Origin: JBBIJH01 sp037446075
GTDB lineage: Bacteria > Bacteroidota > Ignavibacteria > UBA10030 > JAHEZR01
Direction: 5' to 3'
DNA: 6,236 nt
NCBI GenBank assembly: GCA_037446075.1
Contig: JBBIJH010000163.1
Coordinates: 1 to 6,236 of the forward strand
The position numbers and the translations under genes are program-made. Positions 1 to 6,236 of the stretch are shown in pieces. Within the stretch, counting starts at the first letter, position 1; the number at the start of each line of letters is the position of its first letter. The notes below the pieces were generated by a model. That model worked only from the letters and a program-made list of their open reading frames with translations, had not been told where the DNA came from and made no database searches.

Positions 1-2
1 TT

Positions 3-7
3 GGAGG
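3..7 (+). promoter_or_regulatory. Possible Shine-Dalgarno site of the small Cys-rich gene
   Basis: GGAGG lies 15 bases before ATG 23, which is longer than usual. An in-frame ATT at 14-16 would have normal spacing (6 bases) and would only add three residues (Ile/Met-Asp-Leu) before MKK. ATG 23 is kept because it gives a standard signal peptide start. Confidence 0.4.
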
Positions 8-22
8 AATTTTATTGATCTC

Positions 23-415
23 ATGAAAAAAGTAGCAGGGATTTTGCTTTTCAGCTTCCTCGTCGCAAACGTGGGGTTGCCTATTGTCCTCGTGGCCTGT
101 CCGATGCTCGATGAAACCGACACGAGTTGCCAGATGTGCGTCCCCCCTTCTGAAAGTCATGCTGCGCAAAAAATCAGTCCAACAACGCCTTCATGCTGCA
201 CTAAGGTTGAGGGAAAAGCTCCATTAAAATTTGAGTCATCGGAAGCGAAAGCAAATTCGCTTCTCCAACAAAAAGTCAAGGCGACTCTCACCGTTTTCAC
301 GATTCCAATTTCGACAGACTTCTCACTTACAAATCCTCTGTACGTTTCCTTCGCTGGTTCCCCTTCTCAATTCGGCACCGACCAATACATCTTCGTCTCT
401 TGTCTTCGCATTTAG
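23..415 (+). CDS. Small exported Cys-rich protein, putative metal-related lipoprotein
   Basis: A 130-residue protein with a Lys-Lys start and a hydrophobic stretch at residues 4-25, ending in LVAC (residues 23-26). This fits a lipobox, so it may be a lipoprotein anchored at Cys26, although an ordinary Sec signal is also possible. After it come a CXXC (C36, C39) followed by PP (41-42), a CC pair (C58-C59) and a lone Cys127 near the C-terminus. The Cys pattern and the position 127 bases upstream of an efflux operon resemble the small Cys-rich proteins of Bacteroidota labelled HYC_CC_PP, although the His-Tyr before the first Cys is missing here. A role in periplasmic metal binding or sensing is inference; no enzyme motif is visible. 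The reading frame is open to the window edge, but the signal sequence makes ATG 23 the best start. Confidence 0.7.
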   Translation: MKKVAGILLFSFLVANVGLPIVLVACPMLDETDTSCQMCVPPSESHAAQKISPTTPSCCTKVEGKAPLKFESSEAKANSLLQQKVKATLTVFTIPISTDFSLTNPLYVSFAGSPSQFGTDQYIFVSCLRI

Positions 416-542
416 CCCTCTCTTTCTTCAGCTCTTCACTTAATTCCTAGTTCAAAACCTAATTATTTTGTTGCGGTCGTTCCAGTTTTGCTCATTGCGA
501 ACGCTCGCTCGAATTTATCCTTGAAGTATTCTCGAGGAGAAC
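416..542 (+). other. Intergenic gap with no clear promoter or terminator
   Basis: These 127 bases separate the small Cys-rich gene from the channel gene. The first part is pyrimidine-rich and there is no GC-rich hairpin followed by T's, so no intrinsic terminator is supported. A weak 4-bp inverted repeat (GCGA/TCGC, about 497-508) and loose matches to -35/-10 boxes are too poor to call. The gap is long enough to hold a promoter for the efflux genes, but the sequence does not show one clearly. Confidence 0.4.
534..539 (+). promoter_or_regulatory. Shine-Dalgarno site of the TolC-like gene
   Basis: GAGGAG ends three bases before ATG 543, a close but workable spacing. The surrounding nonamer TCGAGGAGA (532-540) occurs again at 1866-1874 ahead of the adaptor gene, which suggests matched translation signals for the two genes. 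Confidence 0.6.
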
Positions 543-1847
543 ATGAAGAACTCTCAATGTTTTTCGGCCTTAATCATAGCGGCGGCCATTAATACGTTAA
601 CGCTGCACACTGAATCCCCGGCGCAAACCGCAAGGGAGCCGATAGTAAATCTTGACGACCTCATCAAGGAAGCGCTTGAAAACAACCCTCAGTTGCGCGC
701 GGCGCGGAACAGAGCCTCCGCCAGCTGGAAGAAAGTAGATCAGGCAAAGGCGTGGGGGGCCCCGCAGGTTGGGATCGAGTTTTTTCAAACCCCAACGCAG
801 TCCTTTCCGAACCCGATAAAGCAAGGAATGGAAACCGATTATGTAGTTCAGCAGATGATTCCATTCCCGGGCAAACTTTCTGCTGCCGGCAGGTCTGCTG
901 AGAACAACGCCAAGATGTCGGACGAAGAATATAATGCAATCGAGCGCAAGGTGATAGCGGATGTGAAATCCGCCTACTACGACTTATATCTCGTGCAGAG
1001 AAAGATACAGATCAATGCGGAGAACCAGGACCTGCTAAGGCAGTTCGTGAAAATTGCAACGAAGCAATACGAGGTCGGGACAGGCGAGCACCACGAGGTG
1101 CTTCGCGCCCAAGTGGAGCTTTCCGAGCTGGTCAACGATGGTGTGATCCTCCAGAAGGAAAAAAGAGTAATGGAGGGGATGCTAAACGCTCTTCTGAGTC
1201 GACCCATTGACGCCCCGTTCGGGTACGTACCCGATCCAGATGTCACTTTGCCGCCGCTGACCTTCAGTCGGCTAAAACCTCTTGCAACAGAGGTTCGCCC
1301 TGAGCTCCGCGCGATGCAGTTCGCCATTGAAATGGAGAAAGCAGAGATTCAGATGGCAAAACGAGAATACTATCCTGATCTCATGGTTCGCCTGATGTAT
1401 AAAGACATGGCGATGACAAAGGCGGACTTCTGGTCGGCAATGGTGGGGATTGATGTCCCTCTCGCGTTCTGGTCACGAAGAAAGTATTCCTCAAGAGTTC
1501 AGGAGACAGAATTGAACCTGAAGCAGGCAGAAGAGCAATATTACAACATGCTCAACATGGTGCTTTTTGAAGTGCAAGACGCGCTTGTGAAAGTTCAGAC
1601 CAATCAGAATCTTGTGCTCCTGTACAAGAACACCGTCATCCCTCAAGCCCGCCAAACACTGGAATCAACGATCATCGCATATCAGACAGGCCGGTCGATG
1701 TTCCTCTGGCTCATCGACATTTACAGAACGCTCTTAAATGCACAGCTCTCCTATCACCAAACAGTGATGGACTTCATGAAAAGTCAAGCGGAACTGGAAC
1801 GCGCCGTCGGTCTGAGTATGCAAGAAATTCGAGAGAAGATTCGTTAG
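543..1847 (+). CDS. TolC-family outer-membrane channel of a heavy-metal efflux pump (CusC-like)
   Basis: A 434-residue outer membrane efflux protein, a normal length for the family. It should form the trimeric outer-membrane barrel and periplasmic helical tunnel through which the pump expels metal ions. An N-terminal export signal (about residues 1-30, Ala-rich core) has no lipobox, so unlike E. coli CusC it is probably not lipidated. Two OEP halves are visible: about 36-220, with the strand motif QMIPFPGKL (104-112) and TGEHHEVLRAQVEL (180-193), and about 245-425, with the equivalent VGIDVPLAFW (301-310) and TGRSMFLWLIDIYRTLLNAQ (382-401). Long amphipathic helices run between them. It is followed after 36 bases by the adaptor gene and is likely co-transcribed with it. 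Assignment to metal rather than drug efflux comes from the neighbours. Confidence 0.9.
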   Translation: MKNSQCFSALIIAAAINTLTLHTESPAQTAREPIVNLDDLIKEALENNPQLRAARNRASASWKKVDQAKAWGAPQVGIEFFQTPTQSFPNPIKQGMETDYVVQQMIPFPGKLSAAGRSAENNAKMSDEEYNAIERKVIADVKSAYYDLYLVQRKIQINAENQDLLRQFVKIATKQYEVGTGEHHEVLRAQVELSELVNDGVILQKEKRVMEGMLNALLSRPIDAPFGYVPDPDVTLPPLTFSRLKPLATEVRPELRAMQFAIEMEKAEIQMAKREYYPDLMVRLMYKDMAMTKADFWSAMVGIDVPLAFWSRRKYSSRVQETELNLKQAEEQYYNMLNMVLFEVQDALVKVQTNQNLVLLYKNTVIPQARQTLESTIIAYQTGRSMFLWLIDIYRTLLNAQLSYHQTVMDFMKSQAELERAVGLSMQEIREKIR

Positions 1848-1867
1848 ATTAGCATATAGATTTAATC

Positions 1868-1873
1868 GAGGAG
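1868..1873 (+). promoter_or_regulatory. Shine-Dalgarno site of the CusB-like gene
   Basis: GAGGAG lies 10 bases before ATG 1884 inside the nonamer TCGAGGAGA shared with the channel gene. A second purine run, AAAAAGG (1874-1880), lies nearer the start and could serve as well. Both support ATG 1884. Confidence 0.55.
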
Positions 1874-1883
1874 AAAAAGGAAC

Positions 1884-3746
1884 ATGAGAAAGATCGTGAT
1901 TACAGCGGTTGTCTGTGTCATCCTAGGTCTAGGCGCGGGGTGGCTACTGTTCCACCCATCGGCAGACAAAGGCCCGTCTAAAGAACGGAAAATTCTTTAT
2001 TACCGTGATCCCATGAATCCCCAGATCACTTCCCCCACTCCGAAGAAGGCGCCAGACGGAATGGACTATGTACCAGTTTATGGAGATGAAGGAGGAGCAC
2101 CCAGTGAGAAGAGGATAGCGTACTACAAGGATCCGATGCACCCGTGGTTCACATCCGACAAACCCGGCAAAGCGCCTGACTGCGGAATGGACATGGTCCC
2201 TGTATACGAGGGAGAGAGTGATGTGAAGGGGATTAAGATCGACCCCGTCGTCGTCCAAAACATCGGAGTGAAAACTGAGGAGGTCCGGCGGCGTTCGCTG
2301 ACGAAGACAGTCCGAACCGTTGGCAAAGTCACGTATGACGAGACCAAGCTCTACAACGTCAATACAAAGATCATGGGTTGGGTTGAGAAACTCTACGTGG
2401 ACTACACCGGAAAGCTCGTGCACAAAGGTGATCCACTTCTTGAGATCTACAGCCCGGACTTAGTGAACACCGAGCAGGAGTACCTCCTTGCGCTGCGTTA
2501 TCAAGCCCAACTTCAGGCAAGTAGCGTCGAAGAGGCAAGGAAGGGCGCAGAAGAGCTTGTGGCAACCGCAAAGCGCCGGCTCCTTTACTGGGACATCTCT
2601 CCAGAAGAAATTCAGGAGATCGAGAAGCTCGGCGTCCCAAAAAAAGTCATGACGATCTATTCGCCCGCTGACGGAATCGTTGTGGAGAAAATGGTCGTCA
2701 ACGGGCAGAACATCATGGCTGGTATGACACTCTACAAGATCGCTGACCTCTCAGACGTGTGGGTTCTTGCCGATGTCTACCAGTACGAATTACCCTGGGT
2801 GAAGCAGAATCAGGAAGCGGAAGTCGAGCTCTCGTACCTGCCGGGGAAAGTGTTTAGGGGAAGAATCACATACATCTATCCATTTTTGAGCGAGGAGACC
2901 AAGACTGTCAAAGTCCGGATTGAAGTCCCGAATCCCAGAGGAGAAATCGTCCTTAAACCGGACATGTATGCGACAGTGAAAATCCAATCTCCCCGAGTGA
3001 TGAACGCGATTGCGGTTCCAGATCAAGCGATCATACGATCGGGTGAGAGGAATATAGTTGTCATTTCCTTAGGTGGCGGCTATTTCGATCCTCGGGAGGT
3101 GAGGCTGGGTGCGATGGCCGACGGGTATGTCCAAGTGCTGGAAGGGATCAAGGAAGGCGAGAAGATCGTTACTTCGTCACAGTTCCTGATCGACTCCGAG
3201 AGCAACCTCAAAGCCGCAATTAACCTGATGGCGGGACATGCAGGTATGGACATGTCAAAGCCAATGGAACAGAAGCAGCCGGCTCCCGAAGAGCACAAGG
3301 GTCATGAAATGAAAGAGAAGCCGAGAGAGAGCAAACCCAAGGGACATGAAGGCCACAACCTCTCCAAGCCCATGGAGAAACAGAAGACAGTGCCAGAGGA
3401 GCACAAGGGACACGACATGAAGGAAATGGAACAAAAAGAGCCGAGCGAACGCGAGGGTCAGATCAAGCCTGACGTGAAAAGTGGTGATCAAAAGGAGACA
3501 AAACAAGCTAAAAAGGTTATTGACCCCGTGTGCGGAATGGAAGCGGAGAAGAACGAAGAACTCAGCTACACGTATGACGGGACGAAGTATTATATTTGCA
3601 GCGCTGATGATATGGAAAAATTCAAGAAGAACCCTCCGAAATACGCACCCCCCGAGCGAAAGCATAAACCAAGGAACGAACACGTAGAAATCCAGAAGAA
3701 GGGCTTACAATATGTTACAGAAAATCATCGAGTGGTCAGTCCGTAA
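1884..3746 (+). CDS. cusB: CusB-like RND periplasmic adaptor with two N-terminal heavy-metal-binding modules and a C-terminal YHS domain
   Basis: A 620-residue membrane fusion protein, much longer than E. coli CusB (about 400). Order of parts: signal or anchor helix (1-23); heavy-metal-binding module 1 (about 39-68, YYRDPMNP to GMDYVPVY); module 2 (about 80-109, YYKDPMHP to CGMDMVPVY); first lipoyl half (about 159-192); short helical hairpin (about 193-252); second lipoyl half (about 255-290, SPADGIVVEKM); beta-barrel (about 291-370); membrane-proximal domain (about 371-445); a His/Met-rich linker made of a tandem repeat (451-522); a charged spacer; a YHS domain (about 545-588, DPVCGM, YYICS, NPPKY); and a basic tail. 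In E. coli CusB, N-terminal methionines bind Cu(I)/Ag(I) and pass it to CusA; M60, M102 and M104 here lie in comparable places. The last 35 bases overlap the pump gene in another frame, so the two are translationally linked. The metal could be copper or silver; the sequence cannot decide. Confidence 0.92.
   Translation: MRKIVITAVVCVILGLGAGWLLFHPSADKGPSKERKILYYRDPMNPQITSPTPKKAPDGMDYVPVYGDEGGAPSEKRIAYYKDPMHPWFTSDKPGKAPDCGMDMVPVYEGESDVKGIKIDPVVVQNIGVKTEEVRRRSLTKTVRTVGKVTYDETKLYNVNTKIMGWVEKLYVDYTGKLVHKGDPLLEIYSPDLVNTEQEYLLALRYQAQLQASSVEEARKGAEELVATAKRRLLYWDISPEEIQEIEKLGVPKKVMTIYSPADGIVVEKMVVNGQNIMAGMTLYKIADLSDVWVLADVYQYELPWVKQNQEAEVELSYLPGKVFRGRITYIYPFLSEETKTVKVRIEVPNPRGEIVLKPDMYATVKIQSPRVMNAIAVPDQAIIRSGERNIVVISLGGGYFDPREVRLGAMADGYVQVLEGIKEGEKIVTSSQFLIDSESNLKAAINLMAGHAGMDMSKPMEQKQPAPEEHKGHEMKEKPRESKPKGHEGHNLSKPMEKQKTVPEEHKGHDMKEMEQKEPSEREGQIKPDVKSGDQKETKQAKKVIDPVCGMEAEKNEELSYTYDGTKYYICSADDMEKFKKNPPKYAPPERKHKPRNEHVEIQKKGLQYVTENHRVVSP
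3234..3449 (+). repeat. Tandem duplication of a 36-residue His/Met-rich unit inside the adaptor gene
   Basis: Two adjacent 108-base units (3234-3341 and 3342-3449) encode residues 451-486 and 487-522. Both start with GH, then share SKPME, PEEHKGH and an MKE; about 18 of the first 28 residues match. Many codon differences are synonymous, so the duplication looks old and kept at the protein level. Together the units hold seven His and seven Met, as expected of a flexible Cu(I)/Ag(I) or Cu(II) binding linker (function inferred). Confidence 0.75.
3697..3703 (+). promoter_or_regulatory. Shine-Dalgarno site of the CusA-like gene, inside the adaptor coding region
   Basis: AGAAGGG ends eight bases before ATG 3712 and lies within the 3' end of the adaptor gene. 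It supports ATG 3712 as the start, which also gives the normal N-terminus for this family (an amphipathic helix leading into the first membrane helix). Confidence 0.6.
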
Positions 3747-5523
3747 CAAGTTCATGGTGATCCTCGCGGTGGTCTTTCTCATCGGATGGGGAATCTATTC
3801 GATGCTCTCGATTCCCATCGACGCGATTCCCGATTTGAGCGACGTGCAGGTGATTATCTATACCGAATATCCGGGACAATCACCTCGTATCGTGGAAGAT
3901 CAGGTGACGTATCCTCTTACGACCGCGATGGTTGCAGTCCCGGGTTCTAAAGTTGTGCGGGGTTACTCGTTCTTCGGCTACTCTCTCGTGTACGTGATCT
4001 TTGAGGACGGGACGGATATCTACTGGGCTCGCAGTCGCGTACTCGAGTACCTCAACTACGCTCAGAAAAGGCTTCCGCCTAAGATTGTTCCGACTCTCGG
4101 GCCTGACGCAACAGGAGTCGGGTGGGTGTTTGAATATACTCTCTCATCGGACAAGCGGTCTCTCCAGGAGCTTCGCTCATTCCAAGACTGGTACTTGAAG
4201 TACGAGCTGACCGCCGTAGAGGGAGTGGCGGAGGTCGCCAGCATCGGCGGGTTCGTGAAGCAGTATCAGGTGACTGTAGACCCGACTAAACTCCTCGCCT
4301 ACAACATTCCGCTCGGGATGGTGGAGATGGCGATCAAGAACAGCAACAACGACGTGGGTGGAGAAGTGATTGAGATGAGCGAGATGGAGTTCATGGTGAG
4401 AGGACTTGGGTACATCAAGTCAGTCGAAGATGTCAAGAATATCCCCTTAATGGTTGACAAGAAGAGCGGGACGCCTGTGTACGTCAAGGACATCGCAGAC
4501 GTGACGCTTGGCCCGTTGATGCGCCGAGGACTCACTGAAAGCAATGGAGAAGGAGAGGTAGTCGGCGGCATCATCGTGATGCGCTACGGTCAAAACGCAC
4601 TCGAAGTCATCGAGAACGTGAAGAAGAAGCTGGAGATCTTGAAGCAAGGCTTGCCGGAAGACGTGAAGATCACAACTGCCTATGATCGTTCTGGCCTCAT
4701 AGAGCGGGCAATTGACACGCTGAAAGAGAAACTGACTGAAGAGATTATTATCGTTTCCATTGTGTGCATTATCTTCCTCCTGCATGCCCGAAGTTCTCTC
4801 GTCGCCATCTTCACCCTGCCTACGGCCATCTTGATCTCTTTCATTGTGATGAAAGGACAAGGAATCAATGCTAACATCATGTCCCTCGGTGGGATCGCAA
4901 TTGCCATTGGTGCAATGGTGGACGCTGCCATCATCATGATTGAGAATGCTCACAAGCACATTGAGCGTGAGAACGAAAAGCCGGTCGAGGAACGCAAAGA
5001 ACACTGGCAGGTGATTCTTGACGCGGCAAAAGAAGTAGGGCCCGCCCTCTTCTATTCCCTGTTGGTCATCACTGTCTCGTTCATTCCTGTCTTCACGCTC
5101 GAAGCCCAAGAGGGGCGGCTTTTTAAACCTCTCGCCTTTACGAAGACTTACTCGATGGGCGCGGCAGCACTTCTGTCGATTACAATCGTTCCGATTCTCA
5201 TGGGTTATTGGATTCGCGGAAAGATTTTGCCGGAGGAAAGGAACCCTATCAATCGCTTCTTGATTAGAATCTACCATCCAGTCGTTGACTTCGTTTTGAA
5301 ATACAATAAATGGATTCTTTTGGGAATGCTGCTTATTCTTGCGTCAACCTTCTTCCCCTTCCATCATCTCGGGTCAGAGTTCATGCCCCCGCTCTACGAG
5401 GGAGACTTGCTCTACATGCCCACCACGCTCCCTGGGATGTCGATCACGAAAGATCGTGAGGTTCTTCAGCAGACCGACAAGATCATCCGCCAGTTCCCAG
5501 AGGTTCATCACGTCTTCGGATAA
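3712..5523 (+). CDS. cusA: CusA-like heavy-metal RND efflux pump, N-terminal 603 residues up to an in-frame stop
   Basis: This is the inner-membrane, proton-driven pump of a Cu(I)/Ag(I) efflux complex; full family members have about 1,040 residues. Visible parts: first membrane helix (about 13-33); porter region with VTYPLTTAMVAVPG (65-78), the hallmark DGTDIYWARSRVLEYLN (99-115) and GVGWVFEY (135-142); helices from about 343 on, including GGIAIAIGAMVDAAIIMIEN (393-412). D404 matches the proton-relay Asp405 of E. coli CusA, and M390, M402 and M409 match its membrane methionines 391, 403 and 410. LLYMPTTLPG (566-575) carries M569, equivalent to substrate-binding Met573. The frame then meets TAA at 5521-5523, but homology goes on in the same frame beyond it. 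If the stop is real, the product lacks the second porter half and the last six membrane helices and should not work as a pump. It overlaps the adaptor gene by 35 bases. Confidence 0.93.
   Translation: MLQKIIEWSVRNKFMVILAVVFLIGWGIYSMLSIPIDAIPDLSDVQVIIYTEYPGQSPRIVEDQVTYPLTTAMVAVPGSKVVRGYSFFGYSLVYVIFEDGTDIYWARSRVLEYLNYAQKRLPPKIVPTLGPDATGVGWVFEYTLSSDKRSLQELRSFQDWYLKYELTAVEGVAEVASIGGFVKQYQVTVDPTKLLAYNIPLGMVEMAIKNSNNDVGGEVIEMSEMEFMVRGLGYIKSVEDVKNIPLMVDKKSGTPVYVKDIADVTLGPLMRRGLTESNGEGEVVGGIIVMRYGQNALEVIENVKKKLEILKQGLPEDVKITTAYDRSGLIERAIDTLKEKLTEEIIIVSIVCIIFLLHARSSLVAIFTLPTAILISFIVMKGQGINANIMSLGGIAIAIGAMVDAAIIMIENAHKHIERENEKPVEERKEHWQVILDAAKEVGPALFYSLLVITVSFIPVFTLEAQEGRLFKPLAFTKTYSMGAAALLSITIVPILMGYWIRGKILPEERNPINRFLIRIYHPVVDFVLKYNKWILLGMLLILASTFFPFHHLGSEFMPPLYEGDLLYMPTTLPGMSITKDREVLQQTDKIIRQFPEVHHVFG
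5521..5523 (+). other. In-frame TAA interrupting cusA at a conserved lysine
   Basis: The codon follows HHVFG and precedes IGRAETATDP in the same frame. In E. coli CusA the matching stretch reads VFGKTGKAETATDP, so the stop takes the place of Lys608. A single A-to-T change (AAA to TAA) explains it, with no frameshift. The sequence alone cannot tell a true mutation from a base-call error. Confidence 0.88.
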
Positions 5524-6236
5524 ATCGGTCGCGCGGAGACAGCAACCGATCCTGCTGGTCTGGATATGGTGGAGACAACAATTATGCTCAAACCGGAAGA
5601 CGAGTGGCGTCCCGGAATGACTGTACAGAAGCTGATTAATGAGATGGATCAAGCCATTCAGTTCCCCGGCGTGACCAACGCCTGGACAATGCCAATTAAG
5701 ACTCGTGTGGATATGCTTAGCACAGGAATCAAAACACCGGTTGGTATCAAAATCTCTGGACCGGATCTCAAAGTTCTGGAAGACATCGGCAAAGAGGTCG
5801 AAGCCGTTGTTAGAACAGTTCCGGGGACGTTGAGTGCGTTTGCAGAGCGGGCAGTAGGTGGAAATTATCTCGACTTCGATATCCATCGCCAAGAGGCCGC
5901 CCGGTATGGGCTAACCGTCGGCGACGTGCAGAACATTATCCAGACAGCGATGGGTGGGATGAGCATCACGAATACTGTCGAGGGACTCGAGCGCTACACG
6001 GTGAATCTCCGGTACAGTCGCGAATTGCGCGACAATCTTGAAGTGTTGAAGAGAGTCCTGGTACCCACACCGTCCGGCGAGCAAATCCCTATTGGCCAAC
6101 TGGCAACCATCATTCCGCGCAAAGGTCCCATGGTCATCAGGAGCGAAGACACGCGACCCAACGCGTGGGTGTATGTAGACATAAAAGACATCGACGTTGG
6201 CACGTATGTAAAGAATGCACAGAGAGCAGTGGCTGA
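5524..6236 (+). pseudogene. cusA: Continuation of cusA after the in-frame stop (second porter half), cut by the window end
   Basis: Frame +1 relative to base 3712 stays open for 237 codons to the last base with clear CusA similarity. It has GRAETATDPA, then LDMVETTIML, holding the equivalents of E. coli CusA Met623 and Glu625 (window M619 and E621), and VDMLSTGIKTP, holding the equivalent of Met672 (M668). These residues form the periplasmic metal site with Met573. Further family blocks follow: QEAARYGLTVGDVQ, TVEGLERYTVNLRY and IPIGQLATI. The remaining membrane helices should lie beyond the window. Preserved binding residues and the absence of other stops mean that the part has not decayed, favouring one gene with a recent or artefactual stop. 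If translated on its own, candidate starts are ATG 5566 and ATG 5584. Confidence 0.88.

Noticed and set aside
231..443. A 70-codon + strand open frame overlapping the small Cys-rich gene.
   Set aside because: Its Arg/Lys/Ser/Phe-rich product has no motif; the overlapping frame has a signal sequence and a Cys pattern.
463..521. Possible promoter boxes upstream of the channel gene (TTGCGA 495-500 with TATCCT 516-521; a TTATTTTG resembling a Bacteroidota -7 box).
   Set aside because: The spacing of the first pair is only 15 bases, and the second has no matching -33 element at the right distance; neither is convincing.
1944..2423. A 159-codon - strand open frame.
   Set aside because: It is antisense to the metal-binding modules and first lipoyl half of the adaptor, which are clearly coding on the + strand.
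3255..3683. A 142-codon - strand open frame with a hydrophobic Leu/Phe-rich product.
   Set aside because: It mirrors the Lys/Glu-rich linker and YHS region of the adaptor; reverse complement of AAG/GAG-rich coding gives Leu/Phe-rich peptides by default.
4447..5277. A 276-codon open frame on the - strand.
   Set aside because: It lies wholly antisense to conserved cusA coding sequence, has a low-complexity His/Asp-rich translation without a recognisable domain, and has no Shine-Dalgarno support that I could see.
5515..5530. A frameshift as the cause of the cusA interruption.
   Set aside because: The similarity before and after the stop is in the same frame with no missing residues apart from the stop codon itself, so a single substitution explains it.
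5374..5892. A 172-codon - strand open frame across the cusA stop.
   Set aside because: The + strand has unbroken CusA similarity on both sides of the stop, so this is a shadow frame and not evidence for a new gene at the break.

Overview
The window holds one co-directional (+ strand) block that reads as a heavy-metal-efflux RND operon of the copper/silver (Cus) type, cut off at its 3' end by the window edge. The order is: a small exported Cys-rich protein (23-415), a TolC/CusC-like outer-membrane channel (543-1847), a large CusB-like periplasmic adaptor with extra metal-binding modules (1884-3746), and a CusA-like RND pump (3712 to beyond 6236). There are no RNA genes, CRISPR arrays, insertion sequences or integration signals that I can support, and no gap longer than 127 bases between genes.

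The organism is a diderm bacterium, because all parts of an envelope-spanning efflux system are present. The small protein (CXXC, CC and PP elements after a signal sequence, next to efflux genes) resembles small Cys-rich proteins found beside metal-efflux genes in Bacteroidota and their Chlorobi/Ignavibacteria relatives. Base composition is balanced rather than AT-rich. I suggest that group only with low confidence; no marker gene is present.

How the parts fit: the pump collects Cu(I)/Ag(I) from the periplasm or inner membrane using proton exchange, the adaptor binds metal and bridges to the pump, and the outer-membrane channel releases it outside. No separate CusF-like metallochaperone gene lies in the window. 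Instead the adaptor carries two N-terminal heavy-metal-binding modules, a His/Met-rich duplicated linker and a C-terminal YHS domain, so it may do some of the chaperone work itself (inference).

The most notable irregularity is an in-frame TAA at 5521-5523 in the pump gene. It sits exactly where relatives have a conserved lysine, and the same frame continues with full CusA similarity, including the substrate-binding Met/Glu positions, to the window end. It is either a real nonsense mutation, a one-base sequence error (AAA to TAA), or, least likely, a recoded stop. I do not see a wholly undescribed system; the novelty is in the adaptor architecture and the interrupted pump.
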